A DNA stretch of 64,000 bases from JAKAVN01 sp963734845 (GCA_963734845.1 CAVTIS010000012.1:356895-420894); one strand, 5' to 3'. Positions 38,193 to 48,059 are shown, counted from the first letter of the stretch. Made by a program: numbers and translations. The notes: generated by a model from the letters alone, not told the origin.

Positions 38193-38780
38193 TCAAAGCT
38201 GGCCTGCGTCTGAGTTCGAGGGAAAGACTGCGCGGACCAGGAACGATTCACGTTTGAAAAAGCCGCGCGTGTGGTACGAGTTGCCGAGCCGCAACACGGC
38301 GTAATCGAAGTAATGCACGAGTTCGTGCATCAGCGTGCGCAGAAAAGTTTTGGGCTTGACCACGTCGTGGCGCAACGCCGTGCGTGTCCACAGCACGATG
38401 CGCGGGGTGTCGGGATAGAAGATGCCGTGGAGCTCGCCGCGCGCGTTGCGCGGCCGCACGCCCTTCACTTCGATCGGCACGACCCTAACGCCGAGCAGCC
38501 GGCATAGCTCTGCCACCAGGGCCTGCGCCGCGCGCCCGGTCCCCGCGATGCTGCCGCCTTCGAGCGCAACGACCAACACCTCGGCCAGCGAGAGGGCGTT
38601 GGGACCCACCGCGAGATCGAAGGCATCGATCGCGTCGCTGCGTAGGTAGACCTTCTGATCTCGCGGCGCTAGCTGGTAGAAAAAGCCCGGCAACGAGGCG
38701 ACGGCACCGGTCGCGGCGCCGCGCGGCACCGCGGCGCGCGAGCGTGGCTGGGTCGCGCGATGACCTCGGCGGGTTTTCAA
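38193..38780 (-). CDS. SprT-like zinc metallopeptidase-domain protein
   Basis: 195 residues. LMHELVHYFDY holds the HExxH zinc motif, and the following AVLRLGNSYHTRGFFKR includes another His. Basic N-terminal 25 residues. First gene of a two-gene unit with the helical protein downstream. Cellular target unknown. Confidence 0.75.
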   Translation of the reverse strand: MKTRRGHRATQPRSRAAVPRGAATGAVASLPGFFYQLAPRDQKVYLRSDAIDAFDLAVGPNALSLAEVLVVALEGGSIAGTGRAAQALVAELCRLLGVRVVPIEVKGVRPRNARGELHGIFYPDTPRIVLWTRTALRHDVVKPKTFLRTLMHELVHYFDYAVLRLGNSYHTRGFFKRESFLVRAVFPSNSDAGQL

Positions 38781-38866
38781 TACGTCCCTCGCAATAGATA
38801 CCTCGGCTCTCCTATCATCGAGCAGCCATCGCAGACCCGTAAACGAATAGCGGAGAATGCTTGCCT

Positions 38867-39349
38867 ATGGAACTCAGCGCGATCGAAATCGTCAAGCCCG
38901 CGGATGCCAACGTGATCATCGGCCAGGCCCACTTCATCAAGACCGTCGAGGACCTCTACGAGGCCGTGGTCGCGGCGGTGCCGGCGGTCAAGTTCGGTGT
39001 GGCCTTTTGCGAAGCCTCGGGGCCGTGTCTCATCCGTCACACGGGGACCGACGACGAACTGGAGGCCGCAGCGGTACGCGCGGCGAAAGCGATCGGCGCG
39101 GGCCATGTCTTCGTAATCATGCTCGGCAATGCCTTTCCGATAAACGTGCTCAACCAGGTAAAGGCGGTCGCCGAGGTATGCTCAATTTTCTGCGCCACGG
39201 CAAACGAAGTGCGGGTGATCGTCGCCACCGACGGCGGCGCGCGCGGGGTGATGGGAGTGATCGATGGCAGCGCGCCCAAGGGAGTCGAGGGCGAGCAGGA
39301 GCAGGCCGAGCGGCGAGCGATGCTGCGCCGGTTCGGTTACAAGCAATAG
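38867..39349 (+). CDS. Adenosine-specific kinase (DUF355)
   Basis: 160 residues. MELSAIEIVKPADANVIIGQ followed by AHFIKTVEDLYEA is diagnostic of this family, and GVAFCEASGPCLIRH and FCATANEVRVIVA follow. A structure of the archaeal homologue binds adenosine/AMP. TTG at 38861, five bases after GGAG, is an alternative start. Common in archaea and patchy in bacteria. Confidence 0.9.
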   Translation: MELSAIEIVKPADANVIIGQAHFIKTVEDLYEAVVAAVPAVKFGVAFCEASGPCLIRHTGTDDELEAAAVRAAKAIGAGHVFVIMLGNAFPINVLNQVKAVAEVCSIFCATANEVRVIVATDGGARGVMGVIDGSAPKGVEGEQEQAERRAMLRRFGYKQ

Positions 39350-39440
39350 CGGCGAGCGCGCGGTCGCTGGAATCGGCGCTCGCGGGCCATTACGCTCTAG
39401 AGAGGCCTGGGATCGAGATTGCCTGGAGATCGAAGAATCG

Positions 39441-41399
39441 ATGAGTCGAGCCGCTATAACGCCTGCGCCGGACGCGAAAAACAAGCCGCGCTCGCGCGAG
39501 CCCTGGATTATCAGGACTTACGCCGGTTTCGGCGACGCGCGCCAGGCTAATCGCCGCTTTTTGGAAAACCTGAGCCGCGGCCAGCGCGGACTTTCAATCG
39601 CCTTCGACCTTCCCACCCAAAACGGTTACGACCCCGACGCGCCGGTCGCCGCGGGCGAGGTCGGTAAGGCCGGCGTCTCGATCTGCCACTGGCGCGACAT
39701 GGAGGAACTGCTCGCCGGAATCGACCTTGGTGCGATCAATACCTCAATGACGATCAACGCGACCGCGCCTTTTCTTCTCGCACTCTACCTGGTGGTCGCG
39801 GAAAAGCGCGGCGTGCCATGGACGGAGCTGCGGGGAACGACGCAGAACGATCTGCTCAAGGAATTCGTCGCACGCGGCACCTCGATTTTCCATCCCGAGG
39901 TTTCCTTTCGCATCTCCACCGAACTCATCAGCTTTGCAGTGGAGCGCGTGCCCAACTGGAACCCGATCAACTGCTGCGGCTACCACTATATGGAGAGCGG
40001 AGCCGGCCCGGCGGAGGAAATCGGCTATACCTTCGGCAACGCGATGATGATCCTTGACGCGCTGCGCCCGCGCCTCGCGCACGCGGCCTTCGAGCAGACA
40101 GTTAGGCGCATCTCGTTCTTCATCAACAGCGGTATCGAGCTCGTGCCGGAGATAAGCAAAGTGCGCGCCTACTTCAAGCTATGGCGCGAACTGTGCCGCG
40201 ACGAATACGGTATCGATGAAGTCGCGTTTCGCGCCGGATGCCAGGTGCGTTCGCTTACGCTCACCGAGCGCCAGCCCGAACTCAACATCATCCGTATCGC
40301 CTACGAGGCGTTGCCGGTGGTGATCTCGGCCGCGGCTCGCGTCAACGCCCTGCAGCTTCCGGGCTTTCGCGAAGCGATGGCGCTGCCGGACCAGGCCGAG
40401 CAAGCGCTCAGTCTCCGCACGCAGCAAATCCTGATGCACGAGACCGGGCTCGCAGAGTGGGGCGACATCTTCGAAGGCAGCAAGGTGGTCGAAAAGCTGA
40501 CCGGCGAAATTGCCGAACGCGCGCGGACGATCGCATTGGGGCTCCGCGCCTCGGGCTACTCTCGCGCGATCGCCGCCGTCGGCGGGGAATTGACGCGTCT
40601 GCTCGCCGAGCGTCAGCAGAAACTCGCAAGCGGCCAACTGGTGCAGGTAGGGGTCAACGCGTTTTTTGACGAGATCGGGCTTACCGGGGCGGGCGCCGCA
40701 CCTGACGACGCGGCGGAGCATGCCGTGGCTGAGCGTGAACGAATAGCGTCGCTCGTTCAATGGCGCCGCGAGCGCGACGCCCGTAGCGACGGCGCGGTTG
40801 CCCGGGCACTCGAAGCGCTGGAGCGCGCGGCCGCGGGCGACGCCGCCGTGATGGAGCCCACAATCGATCTGGCGCGCGCTGGCGGCACAGTTGGCGAGTG
40901 GACGGCGGCGATCGAGCGTGCGACCAATGGCCGCTACACGCCGCCCGTGCTCGACAGCACCGTGGCGCTTGCGCCGCTCAATGTTCCCCACGCGCCGCGG
41001 CGGATCCGCATCGCGCTCGGCAAAGCCGGGCTCGACGGCCATATCAACGCGGTCAAGCTGCTCGCCCACGCCTGCATGCAGGCCGGGATGGAAGTGATCC
41101 TCGCGGGTTTTAAGCAGACGTCCGGGCAGATGGTCGAGACCGCACTGCAGGAGGATGCCGAGGTGCTGGCGATAAGCTCGCTCGCCGGGGCCCATATCGC
41201 CATCGCCCGCGAGACGATCGCGCTGCTCAAGGAACGCGGTGCGGACGAGGTGAAACTCGTGATGGGCGGGATAATTCCCAACCGCGATCGCCAGGCGTTG
41301 CTCGAGATGGGAGTGCGGGCCGTGTTCACACCCAAGGATTCCGATCTCGGCGAGATCGTGCGGCGGATTATCGAAGCCTGCGATGGCGCGGCAGCCTGA
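39441..41399 (+). CDS. Cobalamin-dependent acyl-CoA mutase, methylmalonyl-CoA mutase family
   Basis: 652 residues, catalytic barrel and B12 domain fused. The barrel has RTYAGFGDARQANRRF (Tyr27), IAFDLPTQNGYDPD, GTTQNDLLKEFVARGT and Arg157 in HPEVSFRIS, as in the family. At the place of the catalytic His of methylmalonyl-CoA mutase (RxHxQ) the sequence is RAGCQ, with Gly266. The B12 domain begins near 518 with GKAGLDGHINAVK; the DxHxxG motif has Ala537 for the last Gly. The carbon-skeleton rearrangement it performs is unknown. No MeaB or small subunit is adjacent. Confidence 0.9.
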   Translation: MSRAAITPAPDAKNKPRSREPWIIRTYAGFGDARQANRRFLENLSRGQRGLSIAFDLPTQNGYDPDAPVAAGEVGKAGVSICHWRDMEELLAGIDLGAINTSMTINATAPFLLALYLVVAEKRGVPWTELRGTTQNDLLKEFVARGTSIFHPEVSFRISTELISFAVERVPNWNPINCCGYHYMESGAGPAEEIGYTFGNAMMILDALRPRLAHAAFEQTVRRISFFINSGIELVPEISKVRAYFKLWRELCRDEYGIDEVAFRAGCQVRSLTLTERQPELNIIRIAYEALPVVISAAARVNALQLPGFREAMALPDQAEQALSLRTQQILMHETGLAEWGDIFEGSKVVEKLTGEIAERARTIALGLRASGYSRAIAAVGGELTRLLAERQQKLASGQLVQVGVNAFFDEIGLTGAGAAPDDAAEHAVAERERIASLVQWRRERDARSDGAVARALEALERAAAGDAAVMEPTIDLARAGGTVGEWTAAIERATNGRYTPPVLDSTVALAPLNVPHAPRRIRIALGKAGLDGHINAVKLLAHACMQAGMEVILAGFKQTSGQMVETALQEDAEVLAISSLAGAHIAIARETIALLKERGADEVKLVMGGIIPNRDRQALLEMGVRAVFTPKDSDLGEIVRRIIEACDGAAA

Positions 41400-41423
41400 G
41401 GGCTGCGAGCAAGGACGAATGGA

Positions 41424-41894
41424 ATGAAGATCAGTAATGCTCTGTTCATCGTCAGCTGCGGAATTGGTTTAGCACTTGCAGGTGCGCCGCTGGCGCATGC
41501 GGCCGAGGCGCGGCCATGGCTCTGCCGCTCAAAGCCGGTCTTTTCGTCGGATTCCGCGATGAGCTATCAAATAGTCAATCACGGCAGCTCGCGTTGGGAG
41601 TTGCTATTGATGCAGTTCGAGATGGGTAGCGCGCACGATGGGTACGAGGTCGTAAATTCGCAGGAGCTACCGGCGAGCGCGGGCCGAGCGAGCGGTACGC
41701 TCGCGCCCGGGCGCTATTTCGCGGTCGCGATGTATAAGAGCGGGGGAGGGCGCTGGATTTGCCCCGGCTACGCCGAAGATAAAGACCGGCCCGCCGGCGC
41801 GCTCAGCCGCATCTGCTACGACGAAGAGTCGCCAGGCTGCGCGGTGACGCTGACTGTCCTTTCTGCTGCGCCTGCGGGCGCACCTTCACACTGA
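41424..41894 (+). CDS. Secreted protein, unknown
   Basis: 156 residues with a Sec signal peptide (FIVSCGIGLALAGAPLAHAA) and a small domain with five Cys (WLCRSKPVF, RWICPGYAED, ISICYDEE-like RICYDEESPGC). No family recognised. Starts 24 bases after the mutase. Confidence 0.65.
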   Translation: MKISNALFIVSCGIGLALAGAPLAHAAEARPWLCRSKPVFSSDSAMSYQIVNHGSSRWELLLMQFEMGSAHDGYEVVNSQELPASAGRASGTLAPGRYFAVAMYKSGGGRWICPGYAEDKDRPAGALSRICYDEESPGCAVTLTVLSAAPAGAPSH

Positions 41895-42113
41895 ATAAGC
41901 GAAGGCAAAGCGGCTGGCGCCGAAGGCCGGTGGAGTCCTGGCGGCGGCTGGTTTCTCAACCGGCGCGAAATCGCCTGCGCCGACAGGCGCCTCGTCGGTG
42001 GTTCATTGTTGCCGCCCGGCCGCCAATGAGTCGCAAGGACGGCCGGACCGGGTATGCTTTTTTCTCGCCGCGGAACGCGCTATCGAATATCCAATGAATG
42101 CGGGCAAGTCGCG

Positions 42114-43838
42114 ATGAGCACACGCAAGACGGTCGCGGTCGAGAATACCGCGCAGGCCTTCCTCGAGATGCTCGAGGCATTGGGCGTGCGGTACTTGATC
42201 GGAAACGCGGGCACGGATTTCGCCTCGATCATCGACGGCTTTTCCAAGCGCATCGTCGACGGCAAGTCCGTCCCGCGCGCGATGATGGTCGCGCACGAGT
42301 GCTGCGTCGTCAGCATGGCGCACGGCTACTACCTCGTAACCGGCGAGCCAGCGGTGGCGATGGTCCATACCACGCCCGGCACCGCCAACGCACTCGGCGC
42401 GCTGATGAATGCATTTCGCTCCAACGTGCCGCTGGTGCTGTGCGCCGGCCGCACACCGCTTACCGAGGCCGGGATGCCCGGCAGCCGCGACACGCTGATC
42501 CATTGGGGCCAGGAGTCGTTCGACCAGGGCTCGATCGTGCGCGAATTCGTCAAGTGGGACTATGAGTTGCGCAACCTCGAACAGCTCGAAACCGTGATGC
42601 GCCGCGCGTTCGCGGTCGCGATGGCGGAGCCGCGCGGCCCCGTCTATCTTAGCCTGCCGCGCGAGGTGCTGGCCGCTCCCAATCGCGAATTCAGCCACTC
42701 GCCCAAGGGGCTGGAGCCGCCAGTGATGCCGCCGGCGCCGTCGCCACAGGCGTTGGCCGCGATGGCGCGATTGATCGCGGAGGCCGAGCGGCCACTCATC
42801 ATCACGCGCATGCTCGGGCGCAATCCGGCGGCGGTCGCGAGCCTGGTCGCGCTGGCCGAGTCGTTCGCGCTGCCGGTGGTCGAGCATCCCAACCCCGCAT
42901 ACGTCAACTTTCCCAACAACCATCCGCTGCATCTCGGCTACGATCCCGCGCCCTATCTGGACGACGCCGATCTCATCGTCGTGATCGATACTGACGTTCC
43001 GTGGATTCCGCATCTGCGCGCTCCCGGCGCCGGGACGAAGGTCATTCATCTCGGAGTCAACCCGATTTACGATCGCTACCCGATATGGGGATTTCCGTCC
43101 GATCTCGCGGTGCAGGCCGATTCGGCCGTGGCGTTGCCGATGCTCACCGAGGCGCTGGCCCCGATGCGCGCGGCCCATCATGGGGCGATCGAGCGGCGTG
43201 CGGCGCGGATCGCCGGGCAGCATCGCGATCTGATCGCGGCAGCGCAGACGGAAATCGAGGTCGCCGGGAAGCTTCAACACATTACGCTTGAGTGGCTCGC
43301 TCACTGCCTGGACCGCGTACGCGATGAACAGATGATTTTCATCAATGAGTACGATCTGAGCCTGCGCCATATTACGCTCGACCGTCCCGGCACACAGTTT
43401 GGCCACTCCACCGCGGGCCATCTCGGATGGGGTGTCGGTGCGGCGCTGGGCGTCAAGCTTGGGGCGCCGGACAAAACGGTGGTGGCTGTAGTCGGCGATG
43501 GCAGCTACATCTTCAGCGTTCCGAGCGCGTGCCATTTGGCTTCGGCGACGCTGGGTTTGCCGACCTTGACCGTCATCGCGAACAACGGCGGATGGGGCGC
43601 GGTGCATCGCTCTGTGCGCGACGTACATCCGGAAGGATGGTCGATGCGCACTGGGGACATGCCGTTCGTGAGCTTCGGGATGCAACCGGCATATGAGATG
43701 TTCGCACAAGCGTATGGCGGTTACGGCGAGGCGGTGAGCGATCCGAAGGAGCTGCCTGCGGCGCTGGCGCGCGCCGTTCGTGCGGTGCGCGAAGAGCGCC
43801 GCCAGGCGGTACTCAACGTCATCTGCCGCCCGCTCTGA
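42114..43838 (+). CDS. Thiamine-diphosphate-dependent enzyme, acetolactate synthase-like
   Basis: 574 residues with the three ThDP-enzyme domains. The catalytic Glu is in MVAHECCVVSMAHGY; the ThDP/Mg motif is VVGDGSYIF followed about 25 residues later by ANNGGWG. Relatives include benzoylformate decarboxylase and oxalyl-CoA decarboxylase-type proteins. It starts the pcaHGB run, so it probably decarboxylates a 2-oxo acid leading to, or arising from, aromatic breakdown. Substrate is inferred only. Confidence 0.88.
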   Translation: MSTRKTVAVENTAQAFLEMLEALGVRYLIGNAGTDFASIIDGFSKRIVDGKSVPRAMMVAHECCVVSMAHGYYLVTGEPAVAMVHTTPGTANALGALMNAFRSNVPLVLCAGRTPLTEAGMPGSRDTLIHWGQESFDQGSIVREFVKWDYELRNLEQLETVMRRAFAVAMAEPRGPVYLSLPREVLAAPNREFSHSPKGLEPPVMPPAPSPQALAAMARLIAEAERPLIITRMLGRNPAAVASLVALAESFALPVVEHPNPAYVNFPNNHPLHLGYDPAPYLDDADLIVVIDTDVPWIPHLRAPGAGTKVIHLGVNPIYDRYPIWGFPSDLAVQADSAVALPMLTEALAPMRAAHHGAIERRAARIAGQHRDLIAAAQTEIEVAGKLQHITLEWLAHCLDRVRDEQMIFINEYDLSLRHITLDRPGTQFGHSTAGHLGWGVGAALGVKLGAPDKTVVAVVGDGSYIFSVPSACHLASATLGLPTLTVIANNGGWGAVHRSVRDVHPEGWSMRTGDMPFVSFGMQPAYEMFAQAYGGYGEAVSDPKELPAALARAVRAVREERRQAVLNVICRPL

Positions 43839-43870
43839 ATTTGAAAGGCGCAATGGAGTAGGAGCCAACA

Positions 43871-44596
43871 ATGAGTACGCTCCTGGGCTACAGGCGTATC
43901 GCGACCGGAATCGATCCGCCCTACGACCACGCGGCTTACACCAGCACGCACAAGCGCGCGCCCAAGAATCCGCCGATTCGCGTCGCGCATACGCTATCCG
44001 AGATAACCGGGCCGCGTCCTGGCGTCGAATTGGTGGGCGCCGGCGATGCTGACCTTACGCACTTTGCCGGCGGCGAAGCCCTGGGCGAGCGTATCGTCGT
44101 GACCGGCCGCGTGCTTGACGAGGACAGCCGCCCGGTCTCCAACGCGCTGGTCGAGATTTGGCAGGCGAACTCGGCCGGCCGCTATGCGCACGAAGTCGAC
44201 CAACACGACGCGCCGCTCGATCCGCATTTTTCTGGCGTCGGACGCGTGGCAACGGGCGCCGACGGCGCCTACCGCTTCGCCACCATCAAGCCGGCCGCCT
44301 ATCCCTGGAAAAATCACTACAACGCGTGGCGCCCGCAGCATATCCATTTCAGCCTCTTCGGCCCCGGTTTCGCCACCCGGCTGATCACGCAGATGTATTT
44401 TCCCGGCGATCCGCTGCTCGAGCTCGATCCGATTTTCCAGAGCGTGCCCGATCCTGCAGCGCGCGAGCGGCTGGTGTGCGCATTCGATATCGAGGCGACC
44501 ATACCCGAGCATGCGTTGGGCTATCGCTTCGACATCGTCCTGCGCGGCCGCGACGTGACCCCTCACGAGCGCGACGTAAGCAGAGGTGCGAGATGA
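43871..44596 (+). CDS. pcaH: Protocatechuate 3,4-dioxygenase, beta subunit
   Basis: 241 residues. Intradiol ring-cleaving enzyme subunit with the non-haem Fe(III) ligands: Tyr105 (AGRYAHEVD), Tyr144 (KPAAYPWKNHY), His157 and His159 (RPQHIHFSLFG). N-terminal residues match the catalytic-subunit extension. Opens protocatechuate to 3-carboxy-cis,cis-muconate. Overlaps pcaG by four bases. Confidence 0.95.
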   Translation: MSTLLGYRRIATGIDPPYDHAAYTSTHKRAPKNPPIRVAHTLSEITGPRPGVELVGAGDADLTHFAGGEALGERIVVTGRVLDEDSRPVSNALVEIWQANSAGRYAHEVDQHDAPLDPHFSGVGRVATGADGAYRFATIKPAAYPWKNHYNAWRPQHIHFSLFGPGFATRLITQMYFPGDPLLELDPIFQSVPDPAARERLVCAFDIEATIPEHALGYRFDIVLRGRDVTPHERDVSRGAR

Positions 44597-45180
44597 GCGG
44601 AGTGACGCCCTCGCAAACTATCGGTCCGTTTTTTCATCGCGCGCTGCTGCACGAGGGATGGCGCGAAATATGGAACGACCTCGCCGCGCGCGGAGCGGCC
44701 GGCGCGCGCGTCGCTATCGAAGGGCGCGTGATCGACGGCGACGGCATGCCGGTCAGCGACGCGATGGTCGAGGTATGGCAGGCCAACGCCGCCGGCCGCT
44801 ATGACCACCCCGAGGATCGTCAGGACAGCAAGCCGATCGATCCCAACTTCCGCGGCTTCGGCCGCGTCGCCACGGGCCCGGACGGGCGCTTCCGCTTGCG
44901 CACGGTGAAACCGGGAGCGGTGCCGGGAGACGGGGAAGTTGCGCAAGCGCCGCATATCAACATCTCTGTGTTCGCTCGTGGGCTCCTGAAGCGGCTGGTA
45001 ACGCGGATCTATTTTCCCGGCGAGTCGCTCAACGGGAGCGATCCGTTGCTGAGCGCAATACCCGCTGCTCGCCGCGCCACGCTGATTGCGCGCGCCGCGG
45101 ACGGCGGAGCGGCCGAGCGCGTGCTGCATTTCGATATCGTGTTGCAGGGCGACAACGAGACCGTGTTTCTCGACGTATAA
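44593..45180 (+). CDS. pcaG: Protocatechuate 3,4-dioxygenase, alpha subunit
   Basis: 195 residues. SGVTPSQTIGPFFHRALL is the alpha-subunit opening, then VEVWQANAAGRYDHPED and APHINISVFARGLLKR. It lacks the Fe-ligand set of the beta subunit, as expected, and forms the heteromer with PcaH. Confidence 0.95.
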   Translation: MSGVTPSQTIGPFFHRALLHEGWREIWNDLAARGAAGARVAIEGRVIDGDGMPVSDAMVEVWQANAAGRYDHPEDRQDSKPIDPNFRGFGRVATGPDGRFRLRTVKPGAVPGDGEVAQAPHINISVFARGLLKRLVTRIYFPGESLNGSDPLLSAIPAARRATLIARAADGGAAERVLHFDIVLQGDNETVFLDV

Positions 45181-45201
45181 GACGATGCGCGGGCGGAGCC
45201 G

Positions 45202-46557
45202 ATGAGCGTGCATCCGGCGGACTCGGAAATTTTCGGGGCGCTATGGGGAACGGCCGAGATGCGCGCGCTCTTTTCCGACGCGACGCATCTCCAATTGATG
45301 CTCGACGTCGAGGCCGCGCTGGCGCGGGCCGAAGCCAAGCTTGGCCTGGTGCCCGAGCCAGTCGCCGAGGCGATTACCAGGGCGGCGCGGGTCAAGAATC
45401 TGCGAATCGAGCGAATCGCCGAGGGCACGCGCGAGGCTGGCGTGCCGGTGCCCGCGCTGGTGAGCGAGCTTGGCCGCGCCGCGGGCGAAGAGGCCGCGCG
45501 CTACATCCATCTGGGAGCGACCACGCAGGATATTCTCGACACCGCGCTGGTGCTCCAGATGCGCCGCGCGCTCGAGCATCTGCGGCGCGACCTCGTCGCG
45601 CTCGCGCGCCGGCTTGCAAGGCGTGCGAGCGAGTTTCGCGACACGCCGATGGCCGGGCGCACGCACTTGCAGCAGGCTGTACCTACAACCTTCGGGCTCA
45701 AGTGTGCGGTATGGGCATCGCCGCTCGCCGCGCACGTCGAACGGCTGGATCAGACGGCGCGCCGCGCGCTGGTTGTGCAGTTCGGAGGCGCCGCGGGAAC
45801 GCTCGGCGCCCTCGGCGCGAACGGAGTCGCGGTGGCCGAAGCGCTCGCGCACGAATTGGGCCTGGGCGTGCCGGATTTGCCCTGGCACGTCACGCGCGAT
45901 GGGATTGCCGAGATAGTAGCCCTGTTGGGACTCGTATGCGGCAGTCTCTCCAAGTTCGCGCTCGACCTAACGCTCCTGATGCAAACCGAGGTGGCCGAGG
46001 TCTTCGAGCCGCACGCGCCGGGTCGCGGCGGTTCGAGCACGATGCCGCAAAAGCGCAACCCTGTGGCCGCCGAGTACATCATCGCCGCCGCGCGCGGCGT
46101 GCAGGCGCTGGTGCCCTTGATGCTGACCGCGATGGCGCAGGACCACGAGCGCGCAACCGGTCCATGGCAGAGCGAGGCGCTCGTGATTCCGCAATGCTTC
46201 GTTCTTTGCGCGGGCGCCATGGCGCATGCGCTCGCTATAGCCGAGGGCATGACGATTGACGCAGTGCGGATGCGCCGCAACCTGGAGCTTGGCGGCGGCC
46301 TCGTCATGGCTGAAGCGGTGGCAACGGGTCTCGCGCCGGCGATGGGCCGTGCGGCGGCGCATCATGCGCTCCAGCGGGTCTCGGATCGCGCCCTGGCCGA
46401 CGGCAAAACGTTGGGCCAGGCGCTGCGCGACGACGCCGAGATGCGCCGCCACTTGAGCGACGAACAGATCGAACGCCTGACGGACCCCGCGGCGTACCTT
46501 GGGTCGGCGGGCGCCTTCATCGACCGCGTCGCCGCGCGAATCGCGCAGCTCGCCTGA
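45202..46557 (+). CDS. pcaB: 3-carboxy-cis,cis-muconate cycloisomerase
   Basis: 451 residues, fumarase/ASL superfamily. Signature GRGGSSTMPQKRNPVAAEYI is intact, with HLGATTQDILDTALVLQ and AGRTHLQQAVPTTFG. Lactonises the PcaHG product to 4-carboxymuconolactone. Neither pcaC nor pcaD is in the window. Confidence 0.95.
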   Translation: MSVHPADSEIFGALWGTAEMRALFSDATHLQLMLDVEAALARAEAKLGLVPEPVAEAITRAARVKNLRIERIAEGTREAGVPVPALVSELGRAAGEEAARYIHLGATTQDILDTALVLQMRRALEHLRRDLVALARRLARRASEFRDTPMAGRTHLQQAVPTTFGLKCAVWASPLAAHVERLDQTARRALVVQFGGAAGTLGALGANGVAVAEALAHELGLGVPDLPWHVTRDGIAEIVALLGLVCGSLSKFALDLTLLMQTEVAEVFEPHAPGRGGSSTMPQKRNPVAAEYIIAAARGVQALVPLMLTAMAQDHERATGPWQSEALVIPQCFVLCAGAMAHALAIAEGMTIDAVRMRRNLELGGGLVMAEAVATGLAPAMGRAAAHHALQRVSDRALADGKTLGQALRDDAEMRRHLSDEQIERLTDPAAYLGSAGAFIDRVAARIAQLA

Positions 46558-46570
46558 TCGTGTGAAGAGC

Positions 46571-46591
46571 GCTGCCGCAAGTTACGGCAGC
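46571..46591. terminator. Hairpin between convergent pcaB and amidase genes
   Basis: GCTGCCG and CGGCAGC around a seven-base loop, in the 50 bases between the two stops. No T-tract. Confidence 0.45.
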
Positions 46592-46607
46592 CCCACCCGA
46601 GAATTTG

Positions 46608-48059
46608 TTACTTCGCAGCGGCCGCATGCACGGGCGGTCGCTTTGCGGCCCAGGGACGCGCCTCCTCGAGTTGCGCGGCGAGACGGAGCAGCGTCGCCTC
46701 ATCGCCGAAGCGTCCCGCTATCTGCACCCCGACCGGAACGCCGCTCGCGCTCCAATGCAGGGGCAGCGAGATGGCTGGTTGGCCGGTGGTATTGAAGAGC
46801 GGCGTGAAGGACACGTAGGAGAAAATCTGTTGCGTCCATTCCATCGCGGTCATGCCTTCGCGATTCTGATTCACTTCGCCCAGCGGCGCGGGCAGACGCG
46901 TTATGGTTGGTGTGACCAGCATGTCCACGTTCTCGAAAAACGCGCCGACCTGCCGCGACACCAGGTTGCCGTGCGCCATCGCGTTGACCAGATCCGACGC
47001 CGAATAGCGCTTGCCATGCTCGTAGCAGGCAAGCGTCACCGCTTCGAGATTGTCCGGCCCCGGCTTGCGGCCGCTTGCAGCCGCAGCGAAATCGACCGAA
47101 GTAGCCGTGAACGCGGTCCAGATGACGTGCACGCCTTCGAGGAAAGCGTTCCAATCGTAGCGCGGACGATCCTCAACTAGCGTGTGGCCGAGATTTTCGA
47201 GCAGGCGTACGGTCTCATGCACGGCCTTTTCGCATTCAGGGTCAGCCTTGGCTCCTGAAGCCGGCGTGACGGTCCAAGCGATTCGCAGGCGGCCGGGCGG
47301 CGTGCCGATTTGCTCACGGTAGGGACGGGCCGGCGGTATGGGATGGCCTGGCGCTCCAATGTCGGGACCGGCCACGGCGTCCAGCATCGCGGCGGTGTCA
47401 CGCACGCTGCGCGTCAGTACGAATTCGCAGGCCAGGCCGCAGAGCAGGTCGCCATAGTCGGGGCCCGATGGGATGCGATCGCGCGAGGGCTTGAGCCCGA
47501 CCAGGCCGTTGCACGAGGCCGGGATGCGGATCGATCCGCCACCATCGTTGGCGTGCGCAATCGGCACGATCCCCGCCGCGACCGCCGCTCCCGAGCCGCC
47601 GCTGGAGCCGCCGGGGCTACGCCCGAGATCCCATGGATTATGCACGGGACCGAAGGCGGTCGTCTCGGTGGTCGGGTTATAGCCAAACTCGGGCGTTTGC
47701 GTGGTGCCGGCGAGCACCAGGCCCGCACGCCGAAAGCGCGCCATCAATTCGGTGTCAGCCTCGGGAACGAAGCCCTCCGCGAGTTTCGAGCCCATCTCGC
47801 AACGCACTCCCTTGGCGTGCAGTACCAGTTCCTTGATCATGAACGGGACGCCGGTGAACGGGCCACGCGGCAAGCCAGCGCGAATTTCCGCCGCAGTCTC
47901 CCTGGGGAGCGTATGCAATACGGCGTTTATTTTCGGATTGATCTTCGCTACCGCCTCGAACGCGGCGGCAGTGAGTTCGTCGGGCGTCACCTCTTTGCGG
48001 GCGACTAGCTCAGCCAGTCCCAGTCCGTCGTGCGAGGTGTAGTCGTGGAGCGAAATCAT
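46608..48059 (-). CDS. Amidase-signature family hydrolase
   Basis: 483 residues from ATG 48059, seven bases after AAGGAGG. The Ser-Ser-Lys triad is visible: Lys in PFMIKELVLHAKG, Ser in GRSPGGSSGGSGAAVAAG, and the nucleophile Ser in NDGGGSIRIPASCNG. Broad family; could hydrolyse an aryl amide or nitrile-derived amide. Context next to pca genes suggests aromatic amides, by inference. Confidence 0.92.
   Translation of the reverse strand: MISLHDYTSHDGLGLAELVARKEVTPDELTAAAFEAVAKINPKINAVLHTLPRETAAEIRAGLPRGPFTGVPFMIKELVLHAKGVRCEMGSKLAEGFVPEADTELMARFRRAGLVLAGTTQTPEFGYNPTTETTAFGPVHNPWDLGRSPGGSSGGSGAAVAAGIVPIAHANDGGGSIRIPASCNGLVGLKPSRDRIPSGPDYGDLLCGLACEFVLTRSVRDTAAMLDAVAGPDIGAPGHPIPPARPYREQIGTPPGRLRIAWTVTPASGAKADPECEKAVHETVRLLENLGHTLVEDRPRYDWNAFLEGVHVIWTAFTATSVDFAAAASGRKPGPDNLEAVTLACYEHGKRYSASDLVNAMAHGNLVSRQVGAFFENVDMLVTPTITRLPAPLGEVNQNREGMTAMEWTQQIFSYVSFTPLFNTTGQPAISLPLHWSASGVPVGVQIAGRFGDEATLLRLAAQLEEARPWAAKRPPVHAAAAK

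Noticed and set aside
39350..39440. Cobalamin riboswitch upstream of the B12 mutase
   Set aside because: Only about 90 bases are available and no B12-box or conserved stem pattern is seen.
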